NCBI GenBank assembly: GCA_905215045.1
Contig: CAJMOO010000099.1
Coordinates: forward strand, 1 to 6,629
DNA: 6,629 bases
DNA from: an uncultured bacterium
GTDB lineage: Bacteria > Bacillota_A > Clostridia > Lachnospirales > Lachnospiraceae
Direction: 5' to 3'
Positions 1 through 6,031 of the stretch are shown here, piece by piece (the stretch's first letter is position 1; each line of letters starts with the position of its first letter). A program made the position numbers and the translations under genes. A model generated the notes under the pieces. The model was not told the DNA's origin, searched no databases, and was given only the letters and a program-made list of their open reading frames with translations.

Positions 1-1
1 G

Positions 2-649
2 TCCCTTTTTGGGACCTTAGGTATTTTCTGCAACTTTTATGCGGTAGATCACCTGATGCTTTCAGATGCTTCCAGTCTGAATAAGTTATCGCCATTTTTT
101 GTTATCGTATTTTCTTATTTAGTACTGAAAGAGAAGATAACACCGACACAGTGCGCTTGCGTTATCGCAGCATTTGTCGGAAGTTTATTTATTGTGAAAC
201 CAAGTTTTGCGACTGGGGTAACACCAGCAGCTGTCATTGGTTTTGCAGGAGGAATGTGCGCAGGTTTTGCATACACCTGTGTAAGGAAACTAGGACTTCG
301 AGGAGAAAAAGGTCCAATGATCGTATTTTTCTTCTCAACATTTTCCATGCTTGCATGTGTTCCATATCTGATCGTTGATTTTCATCCGTTCTCCACACAG
401 CAGCTGATCTTCCTGTTATTGACAGGACTTGCGGCGGCAGGTGGACAGTTTGGTATCACAGCAGCTTATACTTATGCACCAGCAAGAGAGATTTCTGTTT
501 ATGATTACACACAGATTATGTTTTCGGCAGTTCTTGGATTTTTGTTCTTTGGACAGCTTCCAGATTTGTTGAGCTTTATCGGATATTGTGTGATCGTTGC
601 AGCAGGAGTTATTATGTTTCTTTATAACAAGAGACGTGGAGGAAATTAG
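2..649 (+). CDS. EamA/DMT-family membrane transporter, 5'-truncated by window edge
   Basis: An open frame enters the window at base 2 and gives 215 visible residues ending at TAG 647-649; the true start lies upstream. It is almost entirely hydrophobic, with about six to seven visible membrane segments. The two EamA half-repeats can be recognised by their endings. The first half closes with 'SPFFVIVFSYLVLKEKIT' (residues 30-47), the second with 'APAREISVYDYTQIMF' (149-164) followed by 'VLGFLFFGQLP'. Charged 'YNKRRGGN' forms the C-terminal tail. EamA/DMT proteins usually have ten membrane helices in two repeats and about 290-300 residues, so roughly the first 75-85 residues are missing. The family exports or imports small metabolites (amino acids, nucleotides, sugars), but the substrate cannot be read from sequence. 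The methionine at 56-58 is internal, not a start. The stop codon abuts the ATG of the next gene, so the two are probably translated from one mRNA. Confidence 0.9.
   Translation, partial: SLFGTLGIFCNFYAVDHLMLSDASSLNKLSPFFVIVFSYLVLKEKITPTQCACVIAAFVGSLFIVKPSFATGVTPAAVIGFAGGMCAGFAYTCVRKLGLRGEKGPMIVFFFSTFSMLACVPYLIVDFHPFSTQQLIFLLLTGLAAAGGQFGITAAYTYAPAREISVYDYTQIMFSAVLGFLFFGQLPDLLSFIGYCVIVAAGVIMFLYNKRRGGN
638..645 (+). promoter_or_regulatory. Ribosome binding site of exodeoxyribonuclease III, inside the preceding gene
   Basis: GGAGGAAA lies within the last codons of the EamA gene, a few bases before the ATG at 650. It fixes the start of the downstream gene. The arrangement TAGATG (stop touching start) suggests translational coupling. 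Confidence 0.75.
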
Positions 650-1402
650 ATGAAATTCATATCATGGAATGTCAATGGAATCAGAGCATGTGTGAAGAAA
701 GGATTTTTAGATTTTTTCAATGAGGCAGATGCTGATATTTTCTGTATTCAGGAAAGTAAGATGCAGGAAGGACAGCTTGATCTTGAGCTTCCAGGATATC
801 ATCAGTACTGGAATTATGCAGTGAAGAAGGGATATTCAGGAACAGGTATTTTTACGAAAGAAGAACCAATCAGCGTTTCTTATGGTCTTGGAATCGAAGA
901 ACATGATCAGGAAGGACGTGTAATCACACTGGAGTTTGAAGATTATTACTTTATTACAGTGTATACACCAAATTCACAAAGTGAACTGGCAAGACTGTCT
1001 TATCGAATGAAGTGGGAAGAGGATTTTCTTGTTTATCTGAAGAAGTTAGAGGAGACAAAGCCTGTGATCTTTTGTGGCGATCTTAATGTTGCCCACACAG
1101 AGATCGATCTTAAGAATCCAAAGACAAACCGCAAAAATGCTGGTTTTACAGATGAAGAACGAGAGAAGATGAGCATACTTCTTGACAATGGATTTATCGA
1201 CACCTTCCGTTATTTATACCCAGACCAGACAGGAATCTACTCTTGGTGGTCTTACCGCTTCAATGCGAGAAAGAATAATGCGGGATGGCGTATTGACTAT
1301 TTCATTGTATCAGAGTGCTTAAAAGACCGGATCAGTGATGCAAAGATCTTAACAGATGTGATGGGATCAGATCACTGTCCGATTGAATTAGATTTCAAAT
1401 AA
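650..1402 (+). CDS. xth: Exodeoxyribonuclease III (AP endonuclease, ExoA/Xth family)
   Basis: This 250-residue protein is full length for the ExoIII/ExoA branch of the endonuclease-exonuclease-phosphatase superfamily. It should act in the cytoplasm in base excision repair, cutting the backbone at abasic sites and removing blocked 3' ends; Mg2+ is the usual cofactor. Motifs appear in family order: '[10 protein letters not shown]' with N7, 'FCIQESK' with the metal-binding E35, 'VYTPNSQ' with Y105, 'FCGDLNVAH' with D144 and N146, 'GFIDTFR' (181-187), 'WWSYRFNAR' (199-207), 'GWRIDYF' with D216, and the terminal '[11 protein letters not shown]' with catalytic D241-H242. All expected catalytic positions are present, so the enzyme should be active. 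The start has a GGAGG site and directly abuts the previous stop. It sits between a transporter and an acetyltransferase-like gene, with no evident functional link. The symbol exoA is equally used in Firmicutes. Confidence 0.96.
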   Translation: MKFISWNVNGIRACVKKGFLDFFNEADADIFCIQESKMQEGQLDLELPGYHQYWNYAVKKGYSGTGIFTKEEPISVSYGLGIEEHDQEGRVITLEFEDYYFITVYTPNSQSELARLSYRMKWEEDFLVYLKKLEETKPVIFCGDLNVAHTEIDLKNPKTNRKNAGFTDEEREKMSILLDNGFIDTFRYLYPDQTGIYSWWSYRFNARKNNAGWRIDYFIVSECLKDRISDAKILTDVMGSDHCPIELDFK

Positions 1403-1426
1403 TAAGAACAGAAAGAGGTAAGTCAG

Positions 1427-2095
1427 ATGGTAGAATTAACAAACAAAGAGTTCTTTCAGGATTTAGATCAGACAATTGCAGCAGAATTATTTGAACAGAC
1501 AACCTATCCATGGGAGATTCTTCCGTTGATCAAAGACTTTATCTTAAAGATTGGACCAACATTGTCCAAAGATGAATATGATCAGCCAGAAGAAGACGTA
1601 TGGATCGCAAAGAGTGCGACGATTGCAAAGACAGCAACAATTAACGGACCAGCGATCATCGGTCCAGATACAGAAGTGCGCCCAGGGGCATTTATCCGTG
1701 GAAATGCACTGATCGGAGCAGGATGTGTGGTAGGAAATTCTACAGAGATCAAGAATGATATTTTATTTAATAACGTTCAGGTACCTCATTATAATTATGT
1801 TGGAGATTCTATTCTTGGATATAAGTCTCATATGGGAGCAGGATCAATCACATCCAATGTAAAATCCGACAAGACAAATGTTGTGATCAAGAATGGAGAA
1901 GAAAAGATTGAGACAGGAAGAAAGAAGATTGGAGCAATCTTAAGTTCCCGTGTGGAAGTTGGATGCGGAACGATCTTAAATCCAGGATCAGTCGTTGGTC
2001 ATGACAGCAACATTTATCCATTGTCTATGGTACGTGGATGTATCGCACCAAACAGCATCTATAAGAAAGCAGGAGAGATCGCCGAAAAACGATAA
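1427..2095 (+). CDS. Stand-alone left-handed beta-helix protein, GlmU acetyltransferase-like
   Basis: The 222-residue protein has an N-terminal, probably helical region (1-57, including 'YPWEILPLIKDFILKIG') followed by hexapeptide repeats typical of a left-handed parallel beta-helix. Near-perfect six-residue turns run from about 60 to 107, such as 'IAKSAT', 'IAKTAT', 'INGPAI', 'IGPDTE'. Compared from memory with the C-terminal domain of E. coli GlmU, key sites line up: R85 in 'VRPGA' (GlmU R333), K109 in 'EIK' (K351), H121 in 'PHYNYVGD' (catalytic H363), Y124 (Y366), and N144 in 'GAGSITSN' (N386). The uridylyltransferase (pyrophosphorylase) domain of GlmU is absent, so database labels such as 'UDP-N-acetylglucosamine pyrophosphorylase' would be misleading. 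A cytoplasmic sugar-phosphate acetyl/acyltransferase role is inferred; substrate unknown. The start at 1427 follows AGAGGT at 1414-1419; the gene lies 24 bp after the exonuclease and 22 bp before the lipoprotein gene. Confidence 0.85.
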   Translation: MVELTNKEFFQDLDQTIAAELFEQTTYPWEILPLIKDFILKIGPTLSKDEYDQPEEDVWIAKSATIAKTATINGPAIIGPDTEVRPGAFIRGNALIGAGCVVGNSTEIKNDILFNNVQVPHYNYVGDSILGYKSHMGAGSITSNVKSDKTNVVIKNGEEKIETGRKKIGAILSSRVEVGCGTILNPGSVVGHDSNIYPLSMVRGCIAPNSIYKKAGEIAEKR

Positions 2096-2105
2096 GACCT
2101 GTAAT

Positions 2106-2110
2106 GGAGG
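2106..2110 (+). promoter_or_regulatory. Ribosome binding site that sets the lipoprotein start
   Basis: GGAGG sits seven bases before ATG 2118-2120. This decides against the longer open frame beginning at 1995, which would overlap the preceding gene by 101 bases and would bury the signal peptide. Confidence 0.8.
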
Positions 2111-2117
2111 AAACCAT

Positions 2118-2999
2118 ATGAAAGGTGCAAAATATATACTGACAGCAGCGGTTATCGCAATGAGCAGTGTGATGATGACAGGATGTTTTAAGCCGTCAAA
2201 AGATTCGGTTGTGGAATCCAAATATTATCAGAGTCTTAAGGATGAGAGAGATAAACTGTCTGTCCAGTTAAAAGAAGAAAAGAAAAAAACAAGTTCACTG
2301 AATAAGAAGATCAAGGCCATTCATGCAACTTCCGGAGACCAAAAGATTGCAGAGTACAAAAGCAAAGTGAAAGACAGCAGGATCATTAAAGTTGATTTTG
2401 CAACGAATACGATTAAGAATCAGAGCTTTGCGGTAACGAATATTCCTGTCTGCAAATATGTAAAGAAGATTGTGACAGGATGCAATCGAATGATCGGAAT
2501 CACACCAACGGATGTAGAGAAGCAGTATAAACAAAGTTATTCGTATGCGTTGATCGATGAAGATAATACAACCTTCGAGTTCAAAGTATATGGTGACAGT
2601 TATATTGTATTTGATGAGATTCCAGAGAATGTTTATGCATACAATGGCGCTTCAACCGTTGGAGATGCACTGATCGATGCCGCAGAGCAGAAGAATTACA
2701 GCAGTGTGGCAGCAAGAATTGCAGATGCACAGATCATTGTAACAGATAAGAAGATGAAATTTAATGACACAGCGATCAAAGTTTCTAAGGTTGTTGAGAA
2801 AGCAAAGAAGTTATCTGGAAAAGATGCAGTGCAGGATACAACTTCATGGAATGAGTATCGTTTCTACACAAGTGGTACATTAACAAAAGTACTTCTTGGG
2901 GACAGCACAACGATCGGTATCGAAGATAAAGATGGAAAACAGACATTCTATCAGATCAGTGATAAACAAAAGAAAAATCTACAAAAATACATGAAATAG
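2118..2999 (+). CDS. Lipoprotein with N-terminal coiled coil, function unknown
   Basis: I do not recognise this 293-residue protein. Residues 1-23 are a lipoprotein signal: basic 'MKGAK', a hydrophobic core, and the lipobox-like 'MTGC' with C23 as the predicted lipidated cysteine. The mature protein would be anchored outside the membrane. Residues about 33-68 are highly charged with regularly spaced hydrophobics ('YYQSLKDERDKLSVQLKEE') and probably form a coiled coil or long helix. The rest looks alpha/beta globular, and may contain two related modules (about 86-168 and 203-282), each with a 'DxxII' start, a 'KK[IL]x[TS]G' centre and a 'GDSxxI' end. Two cysteines (C112, C122) are present in the mature part of the first module only. 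The protein is lysine-rich. It is the last gene of its block, 22 bp after the beta-helix gene, and is followed by a strong terminator. A cell-envelope role is the only safe inference. Confidence 0.82.
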   Translation: MKGAKYILTAAVIAMSSVMMTGCFKPSKDSVVESKYYQSLKDERDKLSVQLKEEKKKTSSLNKKIKAIHATSGDQKIAEYKSKVKDSRIIKVDFATNTIKNQSFAVTNIPVCKYVKKIVTGCNRMIGITPTDVEKQYKQSYSYALIDEDNTTFEFKVYGDSYIVFDEIPENVYAYNGASTVGDALIDAAEQKNYSSVAARIADAQIIVTDKKMKFNDTAIKVSKVVEKAKKLSGKDAVQDTTSWNEYRFYTSGTLTKVLLGDSTTIGIEDKDGKQTFYQISDKQKKNLQKYMK

Positions 3000-3009
3000 T
3001 AAAGAGAAG

Positions 3010-3055
3010 AAGACGTTTTGACGTATAGAAAAGATATGTCAGAACGTCTTTTTTT
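3010..3055 (+). terminator. Strong rho-independent terminator ending block 1
   Basis: The arms at 3010-3026 and 3034-3050 pair over 17 bp with only two G-U wobbles, around the 7-base loop AGAAAAG. Seven T residues (3049-3055) follow, the first two lying within the stem. It begins 11 bases after the lipoprotein stop codon and separates block 1 from the sulfate operon. Confidence 0.96.
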
Positions 3056-3096
3056 CGTGCTTTTATGGGAGCGGGATGAATACAATAAAAATTTCT

Positions 3097-3125
3097 TTGA
3101 ATCAGTTATTATAAATTTCTATAAC
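3097..3125 (+). promoter_or_regulatory. Probable distal promoter of the sulfate operon
   Basis: TTGAAT (3097-3102) and TATAAC (3120-3125) are separated by exactly 17 bases, giving a 4/6 and 5/6 match to sigma-A boxes. Transcription would start near 3132, about 88 bases before the sbp start. It lies 37 bp upstream of the stronger promoter and is overlapped by a dyad. The region is AT-rich, so chance similarity is possible. Confidence 0.45.
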
Positions 3126-3127
3126 TG
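3103..3127. promoter_or_regulatory. Inverted repeat, candidate operator
   Basis: CAGTTAT (3103-3109) and its exact reverse complement ATAACTG (3121-3127) flank an 11-base centre. The dyad fills the spacer of the distal promoter, overlaps its TATAAC box, and ends six bases before the proximal TTGACA. A protein bound here could block the distal promoter or activate the proximal one (centre near -54). No T-rich tail follows, so a terminator is unlikely. The regulator is not identifiable from the site alone. Confidence 0.5.
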
Positions 3128-3139
3128 TATTTATTGACA

Positions 3140-3147
3140 TGTATACA
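3140..3147. promoter_or_regulatory. Palindrome TGTATACA in the promoter spacer
   Basis: A perfect 8-bp palindrome starts immediately after the TTGACA box. Its position between the two promoter boxes is typical of repressor operators. Eight-base palindromes of A/T-rich composition also occur by chance, so function is only suggested. Confidence 0.35.
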
Positions 3148-3152
3148 GAAAT
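3143..3152 (+). repeat. Direct repeat ATACAGAAAT, copy 1
   Basis: This 10-base sequence recurs exactly at 3179-3188. Copy 1 lies inside the spacer of the main promoter and overlaps the TGTATACA palindrome. Confidence 0.7.
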
Positions 3153-3178
3153 CTTATATAATCCAATTCATATAAAAC

Positions 3179-3188
3179 ATACAGAAAT
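3179..3188 (+). repeat. Direct repeat ATACAGAAAT, copy 2
   Basis: This is the second exact copy, 36 bp downstream of the first, in the transcribed leader just after the expected start site. The pair brackets the start of transcription, as paired repressor sites often do. The core AGAAAT also occurs inverted (ATTTCT) at 3091-3096 and 3115-3120. Confidence 0.7.
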
Positions 3189-3205
3189 AGTATGGAATTA
3201 AAACA

Positions 3206-3211
3206 AAGGAG
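3206..3211 (+). promoter_or_regulatory. Ribosome binding site of sbp
   Basis: AAGGAG lies eight bases before ATG 3220. It supports this start over the in-frame methionine at residue 17, which would leave the signal peptide without a basic N-terminus. Confidence 0.8.
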
Positions 3212-3219
3212 AAGAAACG

Positions 3220-4263
3220 ATGAGAATAAGACAACAAAGAACCAGCAAAACAAATATCTGTAAGAAAATGATCCTTTTTAGTGTCTGTATGATTCTTATG
3301 GTTTCTACGGCAGGATGTGGAAATAAGAAAAAAGAAAATCTTACGATAACAAACGTATCCTACGATCCAACAAGAGAGTTTTATGAGAAATACAATAAAG
3401 AATTTATCAAATATTACAAAGACAAATATGGAAAGAAAGTAGAAGTGATCCAGTCCCACGGTGGTTCTGGAAGCCAGGCAAGATCAGTCGTAGAAGGAAG
3501 CAACGGTGATGTTGTAACACTGGCCTTAGAACATGACATTTCACTGATCGAGCAGACTGGACTGATCAACAAAGGATGGCAGAAGAGATTTTCAAATGAT
3601 TCTGCACCATATACCTCAACGATCGTTTTTCTTGTAAGAAAAGGAAATAAGAAAAACATCAAAGACTGGAATGATCTGATCAAGAAAGGAGTGGAAGTCA
3701 TCACTCCAGATCCAAAGAGCAGCGGAGGTGCCTGCTGGAACTTTTTAGCAGCTTATGGATATGCAATTGATACCTATCACGATCAGAAAAAAGAAGAACA
3801 ATTCTTAACAAAACTATATCAGAATGTATCCGTTATGGATTCCGGAGCCAGAGGTTCGACAACAACCTTTGTAGAAAATAAAAAAGGTGATGTCCTGATC
3901 GCCTGGGAAAATGAAGCCATCCAGACAGTGAAGAATTATCCAGGGAAATACGAGATCATCACACCAAGTGTTAGTATTTTAGCACAGCCAAGTGTCAGTC
4001 TTGTGGACGATAATGTAGATGTCAATGGCACAAAGAAGATCGCCACAGAGTATTTGAAATATCTCTACAGTGACAAAGCACAAAAACTTGCAGGTGAAGA
4101 AGGATATCGTCCATCCAATCAGACAATCTTAAAACAATACAAAGATAAATTTAATCTGAAAATGAAATTATATAAGATCAGTGATTTCGGTGGATGGGAT
4201 CAGGCTTATAAGAAATATTTTGAAGATGGAGCGTTGTTTGACAAGATTTACACGAACAATTAA
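3220..4263 (+). CDS. sbp: Sulfate-binding lipoprotein of ABC importer
   Basis: The 347-residue protein is the substrate-capturing component of the sulfate ABC importer, anchored outside the membrane. Residues 1-33 form a lipoprotein signal with a basic start, hydrophobic core and lipobox 'STAGC' (C33). The mature part follows the Sbp/CysP family throughout: 'NVSYDPTREFY' (45-55), 'QSHGGSGSQAR' (78-88), 'FLVRKGN' (127-133), 'DPKSSGGACWNFLAAYG' (154-170), 'DSGARGSTTTF' (197-207), and 'GDVLIAWENEA' (213-223). Positions matching the known sulfate contacts of Salmonella Sbp (from memory) are all kept: D49, S83, S158, G159, G160, A200 and W219. The tryptophan in 'IAWENEA' favours Sbp-type over CysP-type, where phenylalanine is usual. 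Odd: the family signature NPK[ST]SGxAR here reads DPKSSGGAC, replacing Asn and Arg. It is the first gene of the operon, behind a strong promoter. Thiosulfate transport is possible too. Confidence 0.95.
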   Translation: MRIRQQRTSKTNICKKMILFSVCMILMVSTAGCGNKKKENLTITNVSYDPTREFYEKYNKEFIKYYKDKYGKKVEVIQSHGGSGSQARSVVEGSNGDVVTLALEHDISLIEQTGLINKGWQKRFSNDSAPYTSTIVFLVRKGNKKNIKDWNDLIKKGVEVITPDPKSSGGACWNFLAAYGYAIDTYHDQKKEEQFLTKLYQNVSVMDSGARGSTTTFVENKKGDVLIAWENEAIQTVKNYPGKYEIITPSVSILAQPSVSLVDDNVDVNGTKKIATEYLKYLYSDKAQKLAGEEGYRPSNQTILKQYKDKFNLKMKLYKISDFGGWDQAYKKYFEDGALFDKIYTNN

Positions 4264-4269
4264 GAAGGC

Positions 4270-4273
4270 AGGA
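4270..4273 (+). promoter_or_regulatory. Ribosome binding site choosing the cysT start
   Basis: AGGA lies six bases before ATG 4280. A second in-frame ATG at 4274 would have only the weaker GAAGG (4264-4268) five bases upstream, so either start is possible and differs by two residues. The longer frame from 4181 overlaps sbp by 83 bases and is not credible. Confidence 0.55.
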
Positions 4274-4279
4274 ATGAAG

Positions 4280-5146
4280 ATGAGCAATACAAATAACGAG
4301 AACAATATATTAAAAAAAGCGAAAAAAGCAAGAGTCATTCCGGGATTTGGATTAACGATGGGAGTTACCGTAACGATGTTATCATTGATCGTACTGATTC
4401 CATTAGCATCCGTATTTGCTTACGCATTAAAATTATCGCCGAGTGAATTCTTTACACTGATATCAAAAGAAACCGTAAGAAATGCATTTATCACAAGTAT
4501 CGGCTGTTCCTTTATCGCAGCACTGATCAATGTAGTCTTTGGACTGATCATCGCATGGGTACTGGTAAAGTATGAATTTCCAGGGAAACGCCTGATGGAC
4601 GGAATGATCGAACTTCCATTTGCACTGCCAACCGCAGTTGCAGGTATTACATTATCTAAAATGTATGCCGAAGATGGAATGATCGGACGATACTTTGCAC
4701 ACTTTGGAATTAAGATTTCCTATACAAGGATTGGACTTTTGATCGCTCTTGTATTTATCGGGATTCCATTTATCGTAAGAGCTGTTCAGCCAGTTCTTGA
4801 AAAGATGGATGACCAGTATGAGGAAGCCGCCTATATGTTAGGTGCAACACCGACAAGAACATTCTTTAAAGTTATTTTACCAGAATTAAGACCTGCATTA
4901 TTGACAGGATTTGGACTGGCATTTGCAAGAGGAATCGGAGAATACGGAAGTGTGATCTATATCTCTGGAAACAGTGCCAAGGAACATACACAGATGATCT
5001 CTTATGTGATCATGCAGAAATTAAACTATATCGACTATAAAAGTGCAACCGCCATTGCCCTTGTGATGTTGATCATTTCCTTTGTGATGTTATTTGTGAT
5101 CAATATCATACAGGTGAGACAGGCAAGAAGAGTGAATGCACAGTAA
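4280..5146 (+). CDS. cysT: Sulfate ABC transporter permease CysT (CysU)
   Basis: The 288-residue integral membrane protein is one half of the sulfate channel and pairs with CysW. After a polar N-terminus (1-20) about six membrane helices can be seen, near residues 24-49, 69-92, 110-126, 151-167, 203-230 and 258-277. The cytoplasmic EAA loop, which docks onto CysA, is 'EEAAYMLGATPTRTFFKVIL' (181-200) followed by P201. 'ARGIGEYGSVIYISGN' (216-231) is characteristic of CysT, and 'ELPFALPTAVAGITL' (111-125) is also typical. The length agrees with the usual 275-290 residues. It begins 16 bp after the sbp stop. The stop codon TAA (5144-5146) is merged with the ribosome binding site of cysW, so the two subunits are likely made in a coupled, equal ratio. 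ModB/molybdate permease is less likely because a separate CysW-type gene follows. Confidence 0.95.
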   Translation: MSNTNNENNILKKAKKARVIPGFGLTMGVTVTMLSLIVLIPLASVFAYALKLSPSEFFTLISKETVRNAFITSIGCSFIAALINVVFGLIIAWVLVKYEFPGKRLMDGMIELPFALPTAVAGITLSKMYAEDGMIGRYFAHFGIKISYTRIGLLIALVFIGIPFIVRAVQPVLEKMDDQYEEAAYMLGATPTRTFFKVILPELRPALLTGFGLAFARGIGEYGSVIYISGNSAKEHTQMISYVIMQKLNYIDYKSATAIALVMLIISFVMLFVINIIQVRQARRVNAQ

Positions 5147-5151
5147 GGAGG
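5145..5151 (+). promoter_or_regulatory. Ribosome binding site of cysW, fused to cysT stop
   Basis: AAGGAGG shares its first two bases with the TAA stop of cysT and lies six bases before ATG 5158. It is the strongest ribosome binding site in the window. Confidence 0.85.
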
Positions 5152-5157
5152 AAAATT

Positions 5158-6030
5158 ATGAATGAACAGCAAAAGTTTGAAAAAAGAAAACAACGAACAA
5201 AGATCATCTTGATCACAGTCAGTGTCTTATTTATGATCATTATGCTGGTTTTACCATTATTTTCCGTCATTACGAATTCGTTAAGTGAAGGATTTAAATT
5301 CTATGTAAGTTCCATCTCAACGGATTATGTAAAAAGTGCCTTATTTGTAACGATCCTGGCAACGCTTGTTGCGGTTGCGATCAATACATTTTTCGGAATT
5401 ATGGCAGCATTTTTATTAACAAAATTCAGCTTCAAAGGAAAACAGGTTTTAGCAACCTTAATTGATATTCCATTTTCCATTTCACCGGTCATCGTAGGAC
5501 TTGCATTTTTGATGACATTTGGAAGACTTGGATGGACGTATCCAGCAATCCGAGCGATCAACTCGTTCTTTGGAACAAATATCCGAATTGCATTTGCAAT
5601 TCCGGGAGTTATCTTGGCAACGATCTTTGTTACTTTCCCATTTGTGTCAAGAGAGATCATACCGATCTTAAACTCACAGGGAAAAGATGAAGAAGAGGCA
5701 GCAGCACTCATGGGTGCCAGTGGATTTACAATCTTTCGAAAGATCACACTTCCTCAGATGAAATGGGGACTGATCTACGGAATCATCTTATGTAGTGCCA
5801 GAGCATTAGGAGAATTTGGTGCAGTCAATGCACTTTCCAAGACAAGAGGTGAGACATTTACCTTGCCACTAGAAATCGATGCATTATATATGTCAGGGAC
5901 ATCATCATCGATCACAGCAGCATTTGCAGTATCATCGGTCTTAGTATTGATCGCAGTCGTTGTACTGATCTTAAGAAATATCGCATGGTACCGCTCACAG
6001 GACAAACAACAGGGAAAGGACGGAAGATAA
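5158..6030 (+). CDS. cysW: Sulfate ABC transporter permease CysW
   Basis: The 290-residue membrane protein is the second half of the sulfate channel. A basic N-terminus (1-14) precedes about six membrane helices, near residues 16-38, 58-88, 103-121, 143-164, 203-225 and 250-272. The EAA loop that contacts CysA is '[19 protein letters not shown]' (178-196) followed by 'TLP'. CysW hallmarks are '[19 protein letters not shown]' (213-231) and '[13 protein letters not shown]' (232-244). These separate it from CysT, which instead has GEYGSVIYISGN. The length is normal for the family. The tail (277-290) is highly charged. It starts 11 bp after cysT and its stop is one base from the ATG of cysA, so it is part of the same transcript. 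Two long antisense frames across it are coding-bias shadows. Confidence 0.95.
   Translation: MNEQQKFEKRKQRTKIILITVSVLFMIIMLVLPLFSVITNSLSEGFKFYVSSISTDYVKSALFVTILATLVAVAINTFFGIMAAFLLTKFSFKGKQVLATLIDIPFSISPVIVGLAFLMTFGRLGWTYPAIRAINSFFGTNIRIAFAIPGVILATIFVTFPFVSREIIPILNSQGKDEEEAAALMGASGFTIFRKITLPQMKWGLIYGIILCSARALGEFGAVNALSKTRGETFTLPLEIDALYMSGTSSSITAAFAVSSVLVLIAVVVLILRNIAWYRSQDKQQGKDGR
6022..6026 (+). promoter_or_regulatory. Weak ribosome binding site of cysA inside cysW
   Basis: GGAAG lies five bases before ATG 6032, with AAAGGA (6015-6020) as an alternative 11 bases away. Neither is as strong as the site for cysW, so cysA probably relies on translational coupling across the one-base gap. Confidence 0.45.
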
Positions 6031-6031
6031 A

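Larger units (their letters stand above)
3134..3162 (+). promoter_or_regulatory. Main sigma-A promoter of the sbp-cysTWA operon
   Basis: TTGACA (3134-3139) and TATAAT (3157-3162) are both perfect consensus boxes with a 17-base spacer. The expected start site is near 3169, leaving an untranslated leader of about 50 bases. Such a strong core promoter in front of a nutrient transporter implies that repression is needed when sulfur is plentiful. Confidence 0.9.

Noticed and set aside
1995..2117. Upstream extension of the lipoprotein frame to ATG 1995
   Set aside because: It would overlap the beta-helix gene by 101 bases, lacks a good ribosome binding site, and would place the lipoprotein signal deep inside the protein; GGAGG at 2106 supports 2118.
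3163..3219. Riboswitch or T-box/S-box leader before sbp
   Set aside because: The leader from the main promoter is only about 50 bases, with no stable stem or terminator; too short for these elements. The hairpin at 3010-3055 is upstream of the promoter.
3154..3459. 101-codon minus-strand open frame across the sulfate promoter
   Set aside because: It runs antisense through the start of sbp and through the -10 box; it is rich in Phe/Ile/Tyr as expected from AT-rich reverse-strand DNA and has no convincing start signal.
4181..4279. Upstream extension of the cysT frame into sbp
   Set aside because: It overlaps 83 bases of sbp coding sequence and adds about 33 residues not expected in CysT.
5325..5747. 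140-codon open frame on the minus strand
   Set aside because: It lies wholly within cysW, whose family match is unambiguous; the frame has no recognisable domain and is explained by codon composition.
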